Below are positions 1 to 6,382 of a DNA stretch of 7,737 nt, one piece after another. Position 1 is the first letter of the stretch; the number at the start of each line of letters is the position of its first letter. This DNA is from a bacterium (GTDB lineage: Bacteria; DRYD01; JALUEN01). The stretch is taken from positions 1-7,737 of the forward strand of contig JALUEN010000242.1 in assembly GCA_027052755.1 (NCBI GenBank), read 5' to 3'. The notes below the pieces were generated by a model. It made no database searches, was not told the origin of the DNA, and saw nothing but the letters and a program-made list of their open reading frames with translations. The position numbers and the translations under genes were made by a program.

Positions 1-216
1 GGAGAAGAGATAGTATCCCTATGGAGGAGAAACTTAGAAGAATACGTGAATTGGAAAGTCAAGAGAGAGAATATTCATGAAGTATATATAGTAGAGCTCG
101 TCATAGAACACAGCAGTAGAAGGAGAACACCCCCTAGTAAGCTATATGTATTATACCTCTCAACCTCCAGTGGAGAAAATATATTATTACCGCATATCAT
201 GATTACATCAAGCTAA
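1..216 (+). CDS. C-terminal fragment of an unrecognised protein, cut by the window edge
   Basis: This reading frame is open from the first base and ends at TAA 214-216, giving 71 residues with no start inside the window. The visible part alternates hydrophobic strands with charged turns: VYIVELVIEHSS, then a basic RRRTPP turn, then KLYVLYLSTSSGENILLP. This resembles the end of a beta-rich PH-like domain, as found in many prokaryotic membrane proteins, where the last strand is normally followed by an amphipathic helix. Here the frame instead runs into HIMITSS and stops. The expected helix is found in a different frame just downstream (see 183-269). I infer that the stop at 214 results from a frameshift and that this fragment and the following ORF are one gene. 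An alternative is that it is a separate gene with a natural end. The family is not identified with certainty. Confidence 0.5.
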   Translation, partial: GEEIVSLWRRNLEEYVNWKVKRENIHEVYIVELVIEHSSRRRTPPSKLYVLYLSTSSGENILLPHIMITSS

Positions 217-269
217 GGTTAACCGCAGAAGATATAGCTACTTACTTTAACTTAAGAATATTTGACAGG
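183..269 (+). other. Coding-like stretch without a start; probable frameshift junction
   Basis: The frame of the downstream ORF is open from 141 (after a TAA at 138-140) but has no ATG, GTG or TTG before 270. From about 198 its translation, DYIKLRLTAEDIATYFNLR followed by IFDRL, looks like a genuine amphipathic helix. It is what one would expect after the beta strands of the upstream fragment. Moving from the upstream frame to this one needs a -1 shift somewhere around 183-216, equal to one lost base. I see no classic X-XXY-YYZ slippery heptamer in the right phase, so a mutation or a sequencing/assembly error is more likely than programmed frameshifting. Confidence 0.5.
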
Positions 270-935
270 TTGAGATCAGAAGAGATAACTCCCTCTAAGG
301 TTAAGTCAAAGCCACTATCAGATTTTGTTACTAAGCCTCTGACTAGATCAGAACTAGAGAAACATATATCAGAGATACTTAGAAGATATAACTGGAAATA
401 TCAGCTAACGGATTCCAAGTTAATAATAATGATACCAGTTAAATCCATCTGGTCGCTTATCGGTTTCATTCTTCTCTCTGCTTTCTTTATTTTTGCCTGC
501 CTCTCATGCTCTACCATTATAACAGGTATTATAGCAATTCTTAACCTGCCAGAGATAGCCTCCATCTTAACAAAAATATTTGCGGTACTTATATCTATAG
601 CGTTAAGCTGGGCAATAATTTCTTTAGTCACAGCTAAGCAAAAAAAATTCATTCTCTCTCCTGACAGGCTCATCATCACTTCCCTAAAGGGTTTCGGAAA
701 AGAAGTTAATGAATTAGAGATCCCTATAGATAAGGTTAACCTAGATGTGATTGGAGATATCTTAGTGTTTTTAGTAATAAAAGGTAATAATGAGATAAGG
801 GAAAGCTTCACAATAGCTCACTTACATCATCCTCAGTTGAGAAAGCCCTTAGAAGATATTATAATAAAATACCTAAGCTATAGACTTAATCTATTCAATA
901 ATACTAAGAATTCCTTAAACCTTAACATCAGCTAG
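270..935 (+). CDS. Membrane protein with two TM segments and a bacterial PH-like domain
   Basis: Starting at TTG 270, this frame encodes 221 residues. Residues 1-55 are polar and end in a strand-rich stretch (YQLTDSKLIIMIPVK). Two hydrophobic segments follow, at about 62-90 and 97-121, then a short basic loop (AKQKK). Residues 127-200 read FILSPDRLIITSLKG, ELEIPIDKVNLDVIG and ILVFLVIKG, then a C-terminal helix. This is the usual order of a membrane-anchored bacterial PH-like domain (a strand with 'RLI', then 'I-IxKV', then further strands and a helix). The function is unknown; such proteins are membrane bound with the PH-like part probably cytoplasmic. TTG 270 has no good ribosome binding site and the first in-frame ATG is near residue 54, so the start is doubtful. 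The gene is probably the second half of a longer protein whose first half is the fragment at 1-216. Its 3' end overlaps the convergent FTCD gene by 21 bases. Confidence 0.6.
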   Translation: MRSEEITPSKVKSKPLSDFVTKPLTRSELEKHISEILRRYNWKYQLTDSKLIIMIPVKSIWSLIGFILLSAFFIFACLSCSTIITGIIAILNLPEIASILTKIFAVLISIALSWAIISLVTAKQKKFILSPDRLIITSLKGFGKEVNELEIPIDKVNLDVIGDILVFLVIKGNNEIRESFTIAHLHHPQLRKPLEDIIIKYLSYRLNLFNNTKNSLNLNIS

Positions 936-2576
936 GAGCTTATCCCTGATAGAGCTGAATATAGCTTGGTGCTTCTCCCTAGCTAGCTTCAGCAGTTCCT
1001 CTGCTCTGCTCAGAGCCTCCTTCCTGAAGTCCTCATCCTCCAAACCGCTACAGTTTATAAGCACGTTAAGGTAAGCTCCCTCTGTCGCGGCCATAGCTTG
1101 GGTTGCCGCGCAAGCTGCATCACTAATTGAGTTAGGGTTACCTATCTGAGAGACCTCCTCCGCTAGGTCAAAGACCTGAACGGCTAACTCCATCAAGTTA
1201 AGCGGAACTCTAGTAGCTTCCTTCGTAGCCTCAAGGATTGCTTTAGCCCTAGCCTGTTTCTCTTCGTCAGTGGATTTTGGCATCCTCATAGCGTTCATTA
1301 CCTTCTCAAAGGCTGCTGTATCTTCCTCTACGAGTGCTATCATCCTATCCTTTAACTCCTGAGCTCTCTCGCCTATTTGAATAAGCCTCTCATACCTATC
1401 CTGGAATTTCTTCTTACCAACTGAGAGGTTAACCACCATAGAGACTAAGGCGCCAGCTAGAGCTCCAGAGAGAGCAGAAACTGCCCCACCTCCAGGAGCT
1501 GGAGATCCCCTGGAAACCTCATCTACAAACTCCCTAACGTTCATCTTCAAGAGCTTCTCCTCTTCCCCTATAGCGTATTCTATAATTTTCTCATCAGGGT
1601 TAAAAGGTGCCACCTCATCTAAACCGAGGGATCTAACAGCCATGAATATCAGGTCCCTCTCAGGCAGAGCTGTTGATCTCTCCTGCTTTCTCAAGAAGTG
1701 TTTCGCTGCCATTATTATGGCTTCTTTAGGAACTAAACCTACTATCTCACTCCCTGTAACCCTGACCCCTATTTTCCTAGCTTCCTCATCAGCTGCCTCA
1801 AAAGCTACGTGAGGAGGGGTCTCCTTATAGTTAGTTAGGTTCATTGATATCTGAGCGATACCGTAGTCATCAACATACCAACCTATAGCTTTACAGCTCT
1901 TGAGCTTACCGGGAACGTGAATTTTCTCACCTGTCTCAGTTCTCTTGTAGTAGCCTCGCTCCCTGAGAACCTTAGCTATCTTATTAGCTAGTTTCTTATC
2001 CTTGGTGTTCAGGTTGATGTTGTAAGCTATTAGGAAGTTCCTGGCACCAATAGCGATAGCTCCGAACTTAGGGTTAAACTCAGCAGGTCCGTAATCAGGC
2101 TTCCAGTTCGGGTCCTTGAGCTTCTCCGGAAGAGCCTCATACTCTCCAGCCCTGATATCTGCTAGGTTTCGCCTCTCTGGTCTAGTAGCAGCGTACTCGT
2201 ACAGGTAAACTGGAAGCCTCAGCTCCTCTCCGACCTTCTTCCCTAACCTGTGAGCTAACTCTACACACTCCTCCATCGTAACACCTGAGACAGGTACGAA
2301 GGGGCAAACGTCAACAGCGCCCATCCTAGGATGAGCGCCTTTGTGATGTCTCATGTCTATTAACTCATAAGCCTTAGCTATTAACCTGTAAGCAGCCTCT
2401 AACACAGCCTCCGGCTCACCTACGAAGGTTATCACAGTCCTGTTAGTATCCCATCCTGGATCAACATCTAGGACCTTAACCCCCTCTACTGAGGCGGCAG
2501 CGTTGACTATAGCATCTATGACTTCCTTTCTCCTACCCTCACTTATGTTAGGTACACACTCAACGATCTTCCTCAC
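915..2576 (-). CDS. ftcD: Bifunctional glutamate formimidoyltransferase / formimidoyl-THF cyclodeaminase
   Basis: This enzyme moves the formimino group of formiminoglutamate (from histidine breakdown) to tetrahydrofolate, then releases ammonia to give 5,10-methenyl-THF; it is cytosolic. The 553-residue protein has both halves. Residues 1 to about 180 are the N-terminal transferase subdomain, starting MRKIVECVPNISEG. GAHPRMGA places a His at residue 82, the position of the catalytic His82 known in mammalian FTCD. Residues 181 to about 325 form the second transferase subdomain (VPGKLKSCKAIGWYVDDYG). Residues about 345-553 are the cyclodeaminase, with SPAPGGGAVSALSGALAGA and GNPNSISDAACA. The length matches fused FTCD (about 540 residues in animals). 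I chose GTG at 2576 because a perfect GGAGGTGA lies 7 bases upstream and the protein then begins as in the family. The frame also reads back to a TTG at 2627 overlapping the dprA stop, but those 17 residues are not family-like. It is probably the last gene of the YihY-DprA-FTCD operon, 47 bases after dprA. Confidence 0.95.
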   Translation of the reverse strand: MRKIVECVPNISEGRRKEVIDAIVNAAASVEGVKVLDVDPGWDTNRTVITFVGEPEAVLEAAYRLIAKAYELIDMRHHKGAHPRMGAVDVCPFVPVSGVTMEECVELAHRLGKKVGEELRLPVYLYEYAATRPERRNLADIRAGEYEALPEKLKDPNWKPDYGPAEFNPKFGAIAIGARNFLIAYNINLNTKDKKLANKIAKVLRERGYYKRTETGEKIHVPGKLKSCKAIGWYVDDYGIAQISMNLTNYKETPPHVAFEAADEEARKIGVRVTGSEIVGLVPKEAIIMAAKHFLRKQERSTALPERDLIFMAVRSLGLDEVAPFNPDEKIIEYAIGEEEKLLKMNVREFVDEVSRGSPAPGGGAVSALSGALAGALVSMVVNLSVGKKKFQDRYERLIQIGERAQELKDRMIALVEEDTAAFEKVMNAMRMPKSTDEEKQARAKAILEATKEATRVPLNLMELAVQVFDLAEEVSQIGNPNSISDAACAATQAMAATEGAYLNVLINCSGLEDEDFRKEALSRAEELLKLAREKHQAIFSSIRDKLLADVKV

Positions 2577-2583
2577 TTCACTA

Positions 2584-2591
2584 TCACCTCC
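2584..2591 (-). promoter_or_regulatory. Ribosome binding site of the FTCD gene
   Basis: Read on the minus strand this is GGAGGTGA, a full match to the consensus Shine-Dalgarno sequence, 7 bases before GTG 2576. It decides the start of the FTCD gene against the longer TTG 2627 reading. Confidence 0.85.
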
Positions 2592-2623
2592 GTTAACCAC
2601 TTTTGAGAACATCACATAGAACA

Positions 2624-3817
2624 TCAATTTAACTTCTCCACTAACCGGATATAGCCTCCTAAGTCCCTCGCTAGGAATCCTTTAGAGACTAGAAGGGAGA
2701 TGGTCCTCAAGATTTCTGAGCTAGTATGAGATTCGCTTAGTGTTTCCACTATATCGGAGATGTGTCTAGCGCCAGAGGACAACAGGGATAATACTTTCCC
2801 CTGAAGATCCTCCCCAATTAATGATGAAGTGGATCTATCCTCAAACTTACTTAAGAGCTCTTTAAACTCTAGTTTCAGCGTCTCTACGAGTTCCTCAATG
2901 GAGTAAAAGGGTACCGCCCCGCCAGACCTCACCAGCTCCCTAGCCCCCTCATGCTCATTACCTGGAGCGAACCAAGCTAAAACAGTTCGTCCTAGCTCCA
3001 AGGATGCTGAAGCAGTTATCAGAGCTCCAGATCGCCTAGGAGCGCCAATCACAACTAGGACATCTGAGAGAGCTGATATCACCCTATTCCTCAGGGGAAA
3101 CGTCCACTTAGCTGGTTCCTGTAGTGGTTGGAACTGAGAGATCACTAAGCCTCCTAGCTCCACTCTCCTCCTAAGAGATCGGTTCGCTTTCGGGTAATCT
3201 ATCAAGATACCGCATCCTAAGACGCCTATGGTACTACCAGGTTCCCCAATCGCTCCCCTGTGAGCAGAGGCATCAACTCCCACAGCTAGACCACTGACAA
3301 CTACTATCCCAAGCAAGGATAGGGTCCTAGCAACTCTCTCTGCCATTCTCTTCGTTTCCCTTGATGCTCTCCTCGTGCCAACTATCCCGACGCTAGGTTT
3401 TTGGAGTAAACTCAGCTTCCCTTTATAGATAATCGCTGGCGGAGCATCTAGATCTAGAAGCCTTTCGGGGTACTCTCTATCAGTGGGAACAAGGTAGGAT
3501 ATCTTCCTCTCCCTTAGAAGCTCTACCGTTTGTCTCACCTTCTCCTCAAAAGGAGCTACTTTGTTCTTAAAGGTTAGCTTCAAGGCTGTATCTAAAGCCT
3601 CAGAAACCCTATCCTCCGGAATTTCCTCCACTAAGCGAGAAGCCCTCTGATAGAGCTGATATGAATCAAGGACCCTGAGATCCTCATCAGCTCCTCCCGT
3701 GAGAGAACTTAGGAACTCCTTTAAAAACTTTTCCGATCTTCCAGGTAGATTTAACAGTATAGAAGCTAACCTATCCCTCCATTGATATTCAGAACTGTTA
3801 TTCAACTCCCTCTCCAT
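2624..3817 (-). CDS. dprA: DNA processing protein DprA (Smf)
   Basis: DprA binds incoming single-stranded DNA in natural transformation and loads RecA onto it; it is cytosolic and also common in bacteria not known to be competent. The 397-residue protein has a helical N-terminal region (about 1-100, SAM-like position). The Rossmann-like DprA core follows at about 105-315: SVGIVGTRRAS at 142-152, SGLAVGVDASAHRGA at 175-189, GVLGCGILIDYPKAN at 198-212, FPLRNRVISALSD at 240-252 and SGALITA at 263-269. A C-terminal winged-helix-like part spans about 335-392 (VLSLLSSGARHISDIVE). Length is typical of the family. The start is uncertain: ATG 3817 sits directly against an AGGAGG (3818-3823), leaving no spacer. 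TTG at 3805 (codon 5) is 12 bases from AGGAGG and 6 from a second GGAG, so it may be the real start. It begins 9 bases after the YihY-family stop, so the two are probably translated from one transcript. Confidence 0.93.
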   Translation of the reverse strand: MERELNNSSEYQWRDRLASILLNLPGRSEKFLKEFLSSLTGGADEDLRVLDSYQLYQRASRLVEEIPEDRVSEALDTALKLTFKNKVAPFEEKVRQTVELLRERKISYLVPTDREYPERLLDLDAPPAIIYKGKLSLLQKPSVGIVGTRRASRETKRMAERVARTLSLLGIVVVSGLAVGVDASAHRGAIGEPGSTIGVLGCGILIDYPKANRSLRRRVELGGLVISQFQPLQEPAKWTFPLRNRVISALSDVLVVIGAPRRSGALITASASLELGRTVLAWFAPGNEHEGARELVRSGGAVPFYSIEELVETLKLEFKELLSKFEDRSTSSLIGEDLQGKVLSLLSSGARHISDIVETLSESHTSSEILRTISLLVSKGFLARDLGGYIRLVEKLN

Positions 3818-3823
3818 CCTCCT
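3818..3823 (-). promoter_or_regulatory. Shine-Dalgarno of dprA with no spacer to the ATG
   Basis: The minus strand reads AGGAGG immediately followed by ATG 3817. Normal spacing is about 5-9 bases. Either initiation at this ATG is weak, or the ribosome uses TTG 3805 further in. The site lies in the short gap after the stop of the upstream YihY-family gene. Confidence 0.6.
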
Positions 3824-3826
3824 AAC

Positions 3827-4756
3827 CTACCTGTTAGCCACCAATAGCTTTCCCCCAAACAGGATCAAACCAAATGTGATATTCAGCCATATCAAGAATA
3901 GGAGGAAGTAAGCGAATACACCATAAGCAGGTCCATGTTTCAACCAGTAGAAGGAGTAAAGGTTAAAGACATACTTAAGAAGTATCAGAACTAAAGCGAT
4001 AGTAAAACTCACCTTCAACGTATTGAGAAACTTAACTTTAACAGGGGTAAGGAACTTGTATATACCAACCAGGTTAACTCCTATTAGTAGTGTTTGAAGT
4101 GTTATCTCCTTAAGGAAGCCTAATCTAATATTGCCGAGTAGCTTTGAGGATAATATATCAAACAATATAAGCGAAGCCAAGCTGAGAATAAAGATTAAGC
4201 TGAGGAGTAATGTAGCGAACAGATGCGAGATATTAGATAACCTGAACTTCCCTATGCGATATTTAGATACAGTTTTAGAGACCAAGCTGTTAGGTTCATC
4301 TCTCTTAAGGGTTACCAGCGATAGAGCTCTCTCTAAGTTCCGAAAGAAATTAGCTGTGAAGACCAGCGTTAAGGCTAAGCTAACCAAGGAGTATCCGTAT
4401 CTAAACCCATAATCCTCAACTCTTATGCTAGATAGGAAGCTGATGAGGATCTTCCTAGTTACCCCTGGGAAGATATTCTCAAGCTCTCTAGATATTAAAT
4501 TAACGTGGGCTATGGGAAGTAATTTTATCAAGGTGCTGAAGAAGAGAACCATAGGTATCAGGGAGAGGATAAAGCTGAAAGCTAGGGCTCCAGAGTGGTA
4601 GCTCAAGCTGAAAGCCTGAGTTCCCTGTTCCAAGATGGACTTTATAGGTTCTTCAGAGAGCCTACAAGAACTCCTTGAGGCTCTTGATTTGCTCTTAGGC
4701 TTAGATCTACGGTATTTAGTGGATGAGCGAGAGCTCTCAGATCGGCGAACTTTCAT
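3827..4756 (-). CDS. YihY/BrkB-family (UPF0761) integral membrane protein
   Basis: This 309-residue protein has a very basic, Ser/Arg/Lys-rich N-terminus (1-33) and then about six hydrophobic segments: near 56-79, 121-138, 178-200, 218-236, 248-266 and 278-302. Family signs are GALAFSFILSLIPMV at 56-70 (the family's A-LAYY---SLFP region) and, near the C-terminus, LYSFYWLKHGPAYGVFAY at 266-283 followed by LLFLIWLN-ITFGLILFGG (the Y--FY----YG--A--L--L-WL-----LL-G pattern). Family members are inner-membrane proteins; the old name 'ribonuclease BN' is a misassignment and the true role is unsettled. ATG 4756 is supported by AAGGAG 9 bases upstream (4766-4771). It is the first gene of the probable YihY-dprA-FTCD operon. 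The next element upstream is tRNA-Leu, 79 bases away. Confidence 0.85.
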   Translation of the reverse strand: MKVRRSESSRSSTKYRRSKPKSKSRASRSSCRLSEEPIKSILEQGTQAFSLSYHSGALAFSFILSLIPMVLFFSTLIKLLPIAHVNLISRELENIFPGVTRKILISFLSSIRVEDYGFRYGYSLVSLALTLVFTANFFRNLERALSLVTLKRDEPNSLVSKTVSKYRIGKFRLSNISHLFATLLLSLIFILSLASLILFDILSSKLLGNIRLGFLKEITLQTLLIGVNLVGIYKFLTPVKVKFLNTLKVSFTIALVLILLKYVFNLYSFYWLKHGPAYGVFAYFLLFLIWLNITFGLILFGGKLLVANR

Positions 4757-4765
4757 CTGGCTGAA

Positions 4766-4771
4766 CTCCTT
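4766..4771 (-). promoter_or_regulatory. Ribosome binding site of the YihY-family gene
   Basis: The minus strand reads AAGGAG, 9 bases before ATG 4756. It fixes the start so that the basic N-terminal tail belongs to the protein. Confidence 0.7.
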
Positions 4772-4824
4772 TAGGGCTTTATGGTGTATTTTCCCTAGAT
4801 CTCCTAGGTCTCCTGTTAGCCATT

Positions 4825-4835
4825 AAAAATAAAAA
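4825..4835 (-). terminator. T-rich tract directly after tRNA-Leu
   Basis: On the minus strand, TTTTTATTTTT begins at the base after the discriminator. No separate hairpin precedes it; the GC-rich acceptor and T arms of the tRNA are the only nearby structure. It may end or pause tRNA transcription, or mark the processing site if the transcript continues into the YihY-family gene. Confidence 0.35.
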
Positions 4836-4921
4836 TGCCGGGGGCCGGACTCGAACCGGCACGGCCCCGAAGGGCCAGCGGATTTTAAGTCCGCTGCGTC
4901 TCCCTATTCCGCCACCCCGGC
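4836..4921 (-). tRNA. trnL-UAA: tRNA-Leu, anticodon UAA
   Basis: An 86-base class II tRNA can be folded by eye. The acceptor GCCGGGG pairs fully with CCCCGGC. The D-stem GCG/CGC encloses a GAATAGGGAGA loop. The anticodon stem GCGGA/TCCGC has loop CTTAAAA, giving anticodon TAA at 34-36, which reads UUA and, by wobble, UUG. The long variable arm is GGCCC-TTCG-GGGCC. The T-stem GCCGG/CCGGC has loop TTCGAGT, and the discriminator is A. The D-arm (GCGGAAT-GG-AGACGC) is of bacterial leucine type, unlike archaeal leucine tRNAs. CCA is not encoded, so a CCA-adding enzyme must complete the 3' end. No clear promoter is visible in the 55 bases between it and the methyltransferase stop, so it may be cotranscribed with that gene. 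Confidence 0.97.
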
Positions 4922-4976
4922 TACATTTCAAGTTTTCTTCACGAACTCCCCTATCCCTCCTCCAGCTCAGCTACAT

Positions 4977-6353
4977 TTAGCCAGAGAAGACGCTCTCAGG
5001 AGTCCTCAACTCGTACTCTCCCCCAAAGATATCCAATACCTTTAAGTACTCCCTTCCAGGTTCACTCAGAGATTTCACCGATACGGGGAGTATGAGCTTC
5101 TCCATTTCTAGCAGTGATAACCTTTTCATGATATCCTCAATAACTTTCCTCTGAGATGGATCTATCATCTCCAGGTTAGGCTTATAGCTTTTAAGCTTAA
5201 GCTTATCCTCTGATCCTAAGCCTTTAGTTAACACCTCTAAGTTCATCTTAAGTAACTCCCCTCTATCCTCAGCGTGAAAGAGAAAGTTTATTTCCCTATT
5301 TAAAAGCCTAAACCTAGCTAAGGAAATAGCTACCCTTGATATATCCATACATATCCAGCTTCGCTTCATCTCTGAGGAAACCACCGCTGTAGTACCAGCT
5401 CCACAGAATGGGTCCAAGACTAGATCACCTTCAGAGGAAAATAGAGCTATCAATCTTCTCAGAAGCGCCTCAGGTTTCTGAGTGGGATATCCTAACCTCT
5501 CCGAGTTTGGAGTATGCATCATGTCAGGGATATCGGTCCACACATCTCCGAGGAGCCTTCTATCTATTACATAGCCATTTCGCTCCTCTAGATAATACTT
5601 TACTCTGATATTGCCCTTAGAGGTAATTAAGACTCTTCCCTCCTTAGCCAGTTCCTGAGGGCTCTCGTCGGAGTACTCCCCCCTTGGAGCCGTTTTATAC
5701 CACCTACCCTCGCTATCTCTTCTATAACCCATTCTCCTAGCCTCAGAGGTTGGTATCTTTAGCTCCTGCCATAACTTGTTGATCTTAGTATCAGGTTGCT
5801 TAGAGTATATTAAGATAACATCGTGATTTCTAGGGAGCTGGCTAGCGATATATTTTGCACCCCTACCACCGTAATACCATATCACTTGGTTCCTAAAGTT
5901 CCTCATGCCGAAGATCTGATCAGCCAAGACCTTAACGTAGTGCACTGCTCTAAAGTCAAGGTGAATAGCTAAGAAGCCATCGTCTCTTAATAACTCCCAG
6001 AAGAGCTTGAGCCTCGGCTTCAGGAACTCTAGATAAGAGTTCAGCTTCTCCTCTTCGGTGGCTCCCTCCCACTTATCTGAGAACCTCTCACTGAAGATCA
6101 ATCGCTTTAAGCCGAGAACCTCAGCGGTGCTAGGAGGTAGCTTAAACCTAACCTTAAACCTAGAGTTAGTGTAAAATGGAGGATCTAGGTAGATGAACCT
6201 CACCTTTGAGGCTAGATATGGTTTCAGCTTAGAGAGAACTTTAAGGTTATCCCCTAAGATCAGCGCCCCTTGGCTTAAGTTATATTTTGAGATACTGTAG
6301 GATTCAACGTTACCCAGTGTCATCATCAAGTCCGTTAAATTTAATGTTTCCAT
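4977..6353 (-). CDS. Beta-class site-specific DNA methyltransferase (probably adenine-N6)
   Basis: This 458-residue protein transfers a methyl group from S-adenosylmethionine to a base in DNA. The catalytic motif IV, YLDPPFYTN, is at about 55-63. A region at about 155-290 without strong motifs probably holds target recognition. GYPTQKPEALLRRLI at about 288-302 is motif X. VLDPFCGAGTT at about 312-322 is motif I, which binds S-adenosylmethionine, followed by the acidic ICMD of motif II. Motif IV before motif I is the beta-class order, shared with type III Mod subunits; DPPF rather than SPPY favours adenine-N6 methylation. About 100 residues follow the catalytic core, with no recognised domain. 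I chose ATG 6353, with GAGGAG 8 bases upstream; the GTG at 6362 would overlap that site. No restriction enzyme gene is visible on either side, so it is an orphan methyltransferase or its partner lies elsewhere. The target sequence cannot be told from the protein. Confidence 0.9.
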   Translation of the reverse strand: METLNLTDLMMTLGNVESYSISKYNLSQGALILGDNLKVLSKLKPYLASKVRFIYLDPPFYTNSRFKVRFKLPPSTAEVLGLKRLIFSERFSDKWEGATEEEKLNSYLEFLKPRLKLFWELLRDDGFLAIHLDFRAVHYVKVLADQIFGMRNFRNQVIWYYGGRGAKYIASQLPRNHDVILIYSKQPDTKINKLWQELKIPTSEARRMGYRRDSEGRWYKTAPRGEYSDESPQELAKEGRVLITSKGNIRVKYYLEERNGYVIDRRLLGDVWTDIPDMMHTPNSERLGYPTQKPEALLRRLIALFSSEGDLVLDPFCGAGTTAVVSSEMKRSWICMDISRVAISLARFRLLNREINFLFHAEDRGELLKMNLEVLTKGLGSEDKLKLKSYKPNLEMIDPSQRKVIEDIMKRLSLLEMEKLILPVSVKSLSEPGREYLKVLDIFGGEYELRTPESVFSG

Positions 6354-6361
6354 AAATCTCA

Positions 6362-6382
6362 CTCCTCAACACCTAAGAGGAG
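6362..6382 (-). promoter_or_regulatory. Possible hairpin covering the methyltransferase ribosome binding site
   Basis: In the leader of the methyltransferase mRNA, CTCCTC (6377-6382) can pair with GAGGAG (6362-6367) across a 9-base loop. GAGGAG is the Shine-Dalgarno site for ATG 6353, so folding would hide it. Six base pairs is short, and purine/pyrimidine-rich leaders form such pairs by chance, so this is only a suggestion of translational control. Confidence 0.3.

Noticed and set aside
401..811. Minus-strand open frame of 136 residues inside the PH-like membrane gene
   Set aside because: It lies wholly antisense to a protein with clear TM and strand structure; its own translation has no family look. 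Other short frames inside YihY, the methylase and cstA were dropped for the same reason.
2577..2627. N-terminal extension of FTCD to TTG 2627, overlapping the dprA stop
   Set aside because: The perfect GGAGGTGA 7 bases before GTG 2576 and the family-like start MRKIVECVPN show the shorter form is correct.
4131..4412. Plus-strand open frame antisense to the YihY-family gene
   Set aside because: Shadow of a recognised membrane protein; no ribosome binding site and no family features.
4779..4823. Small minus-strand reading frame MANRRPRRSRENTP between tRNA-Leu and the YihY-family gene
   Set aside because: It has only 14 residues, no ribosome binding site (the upstream is an A/T run) and is out of frame with the next gene. 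Its Arg-rich look resembles the next gene's tail but could be chance; too weak to annotate.
6354..6362. GTG 6362 as start of the methyltransferase
   Set aside because: It would overlap the only Shine-Dalgarno site; ATG 6353 has normal spacing from it.
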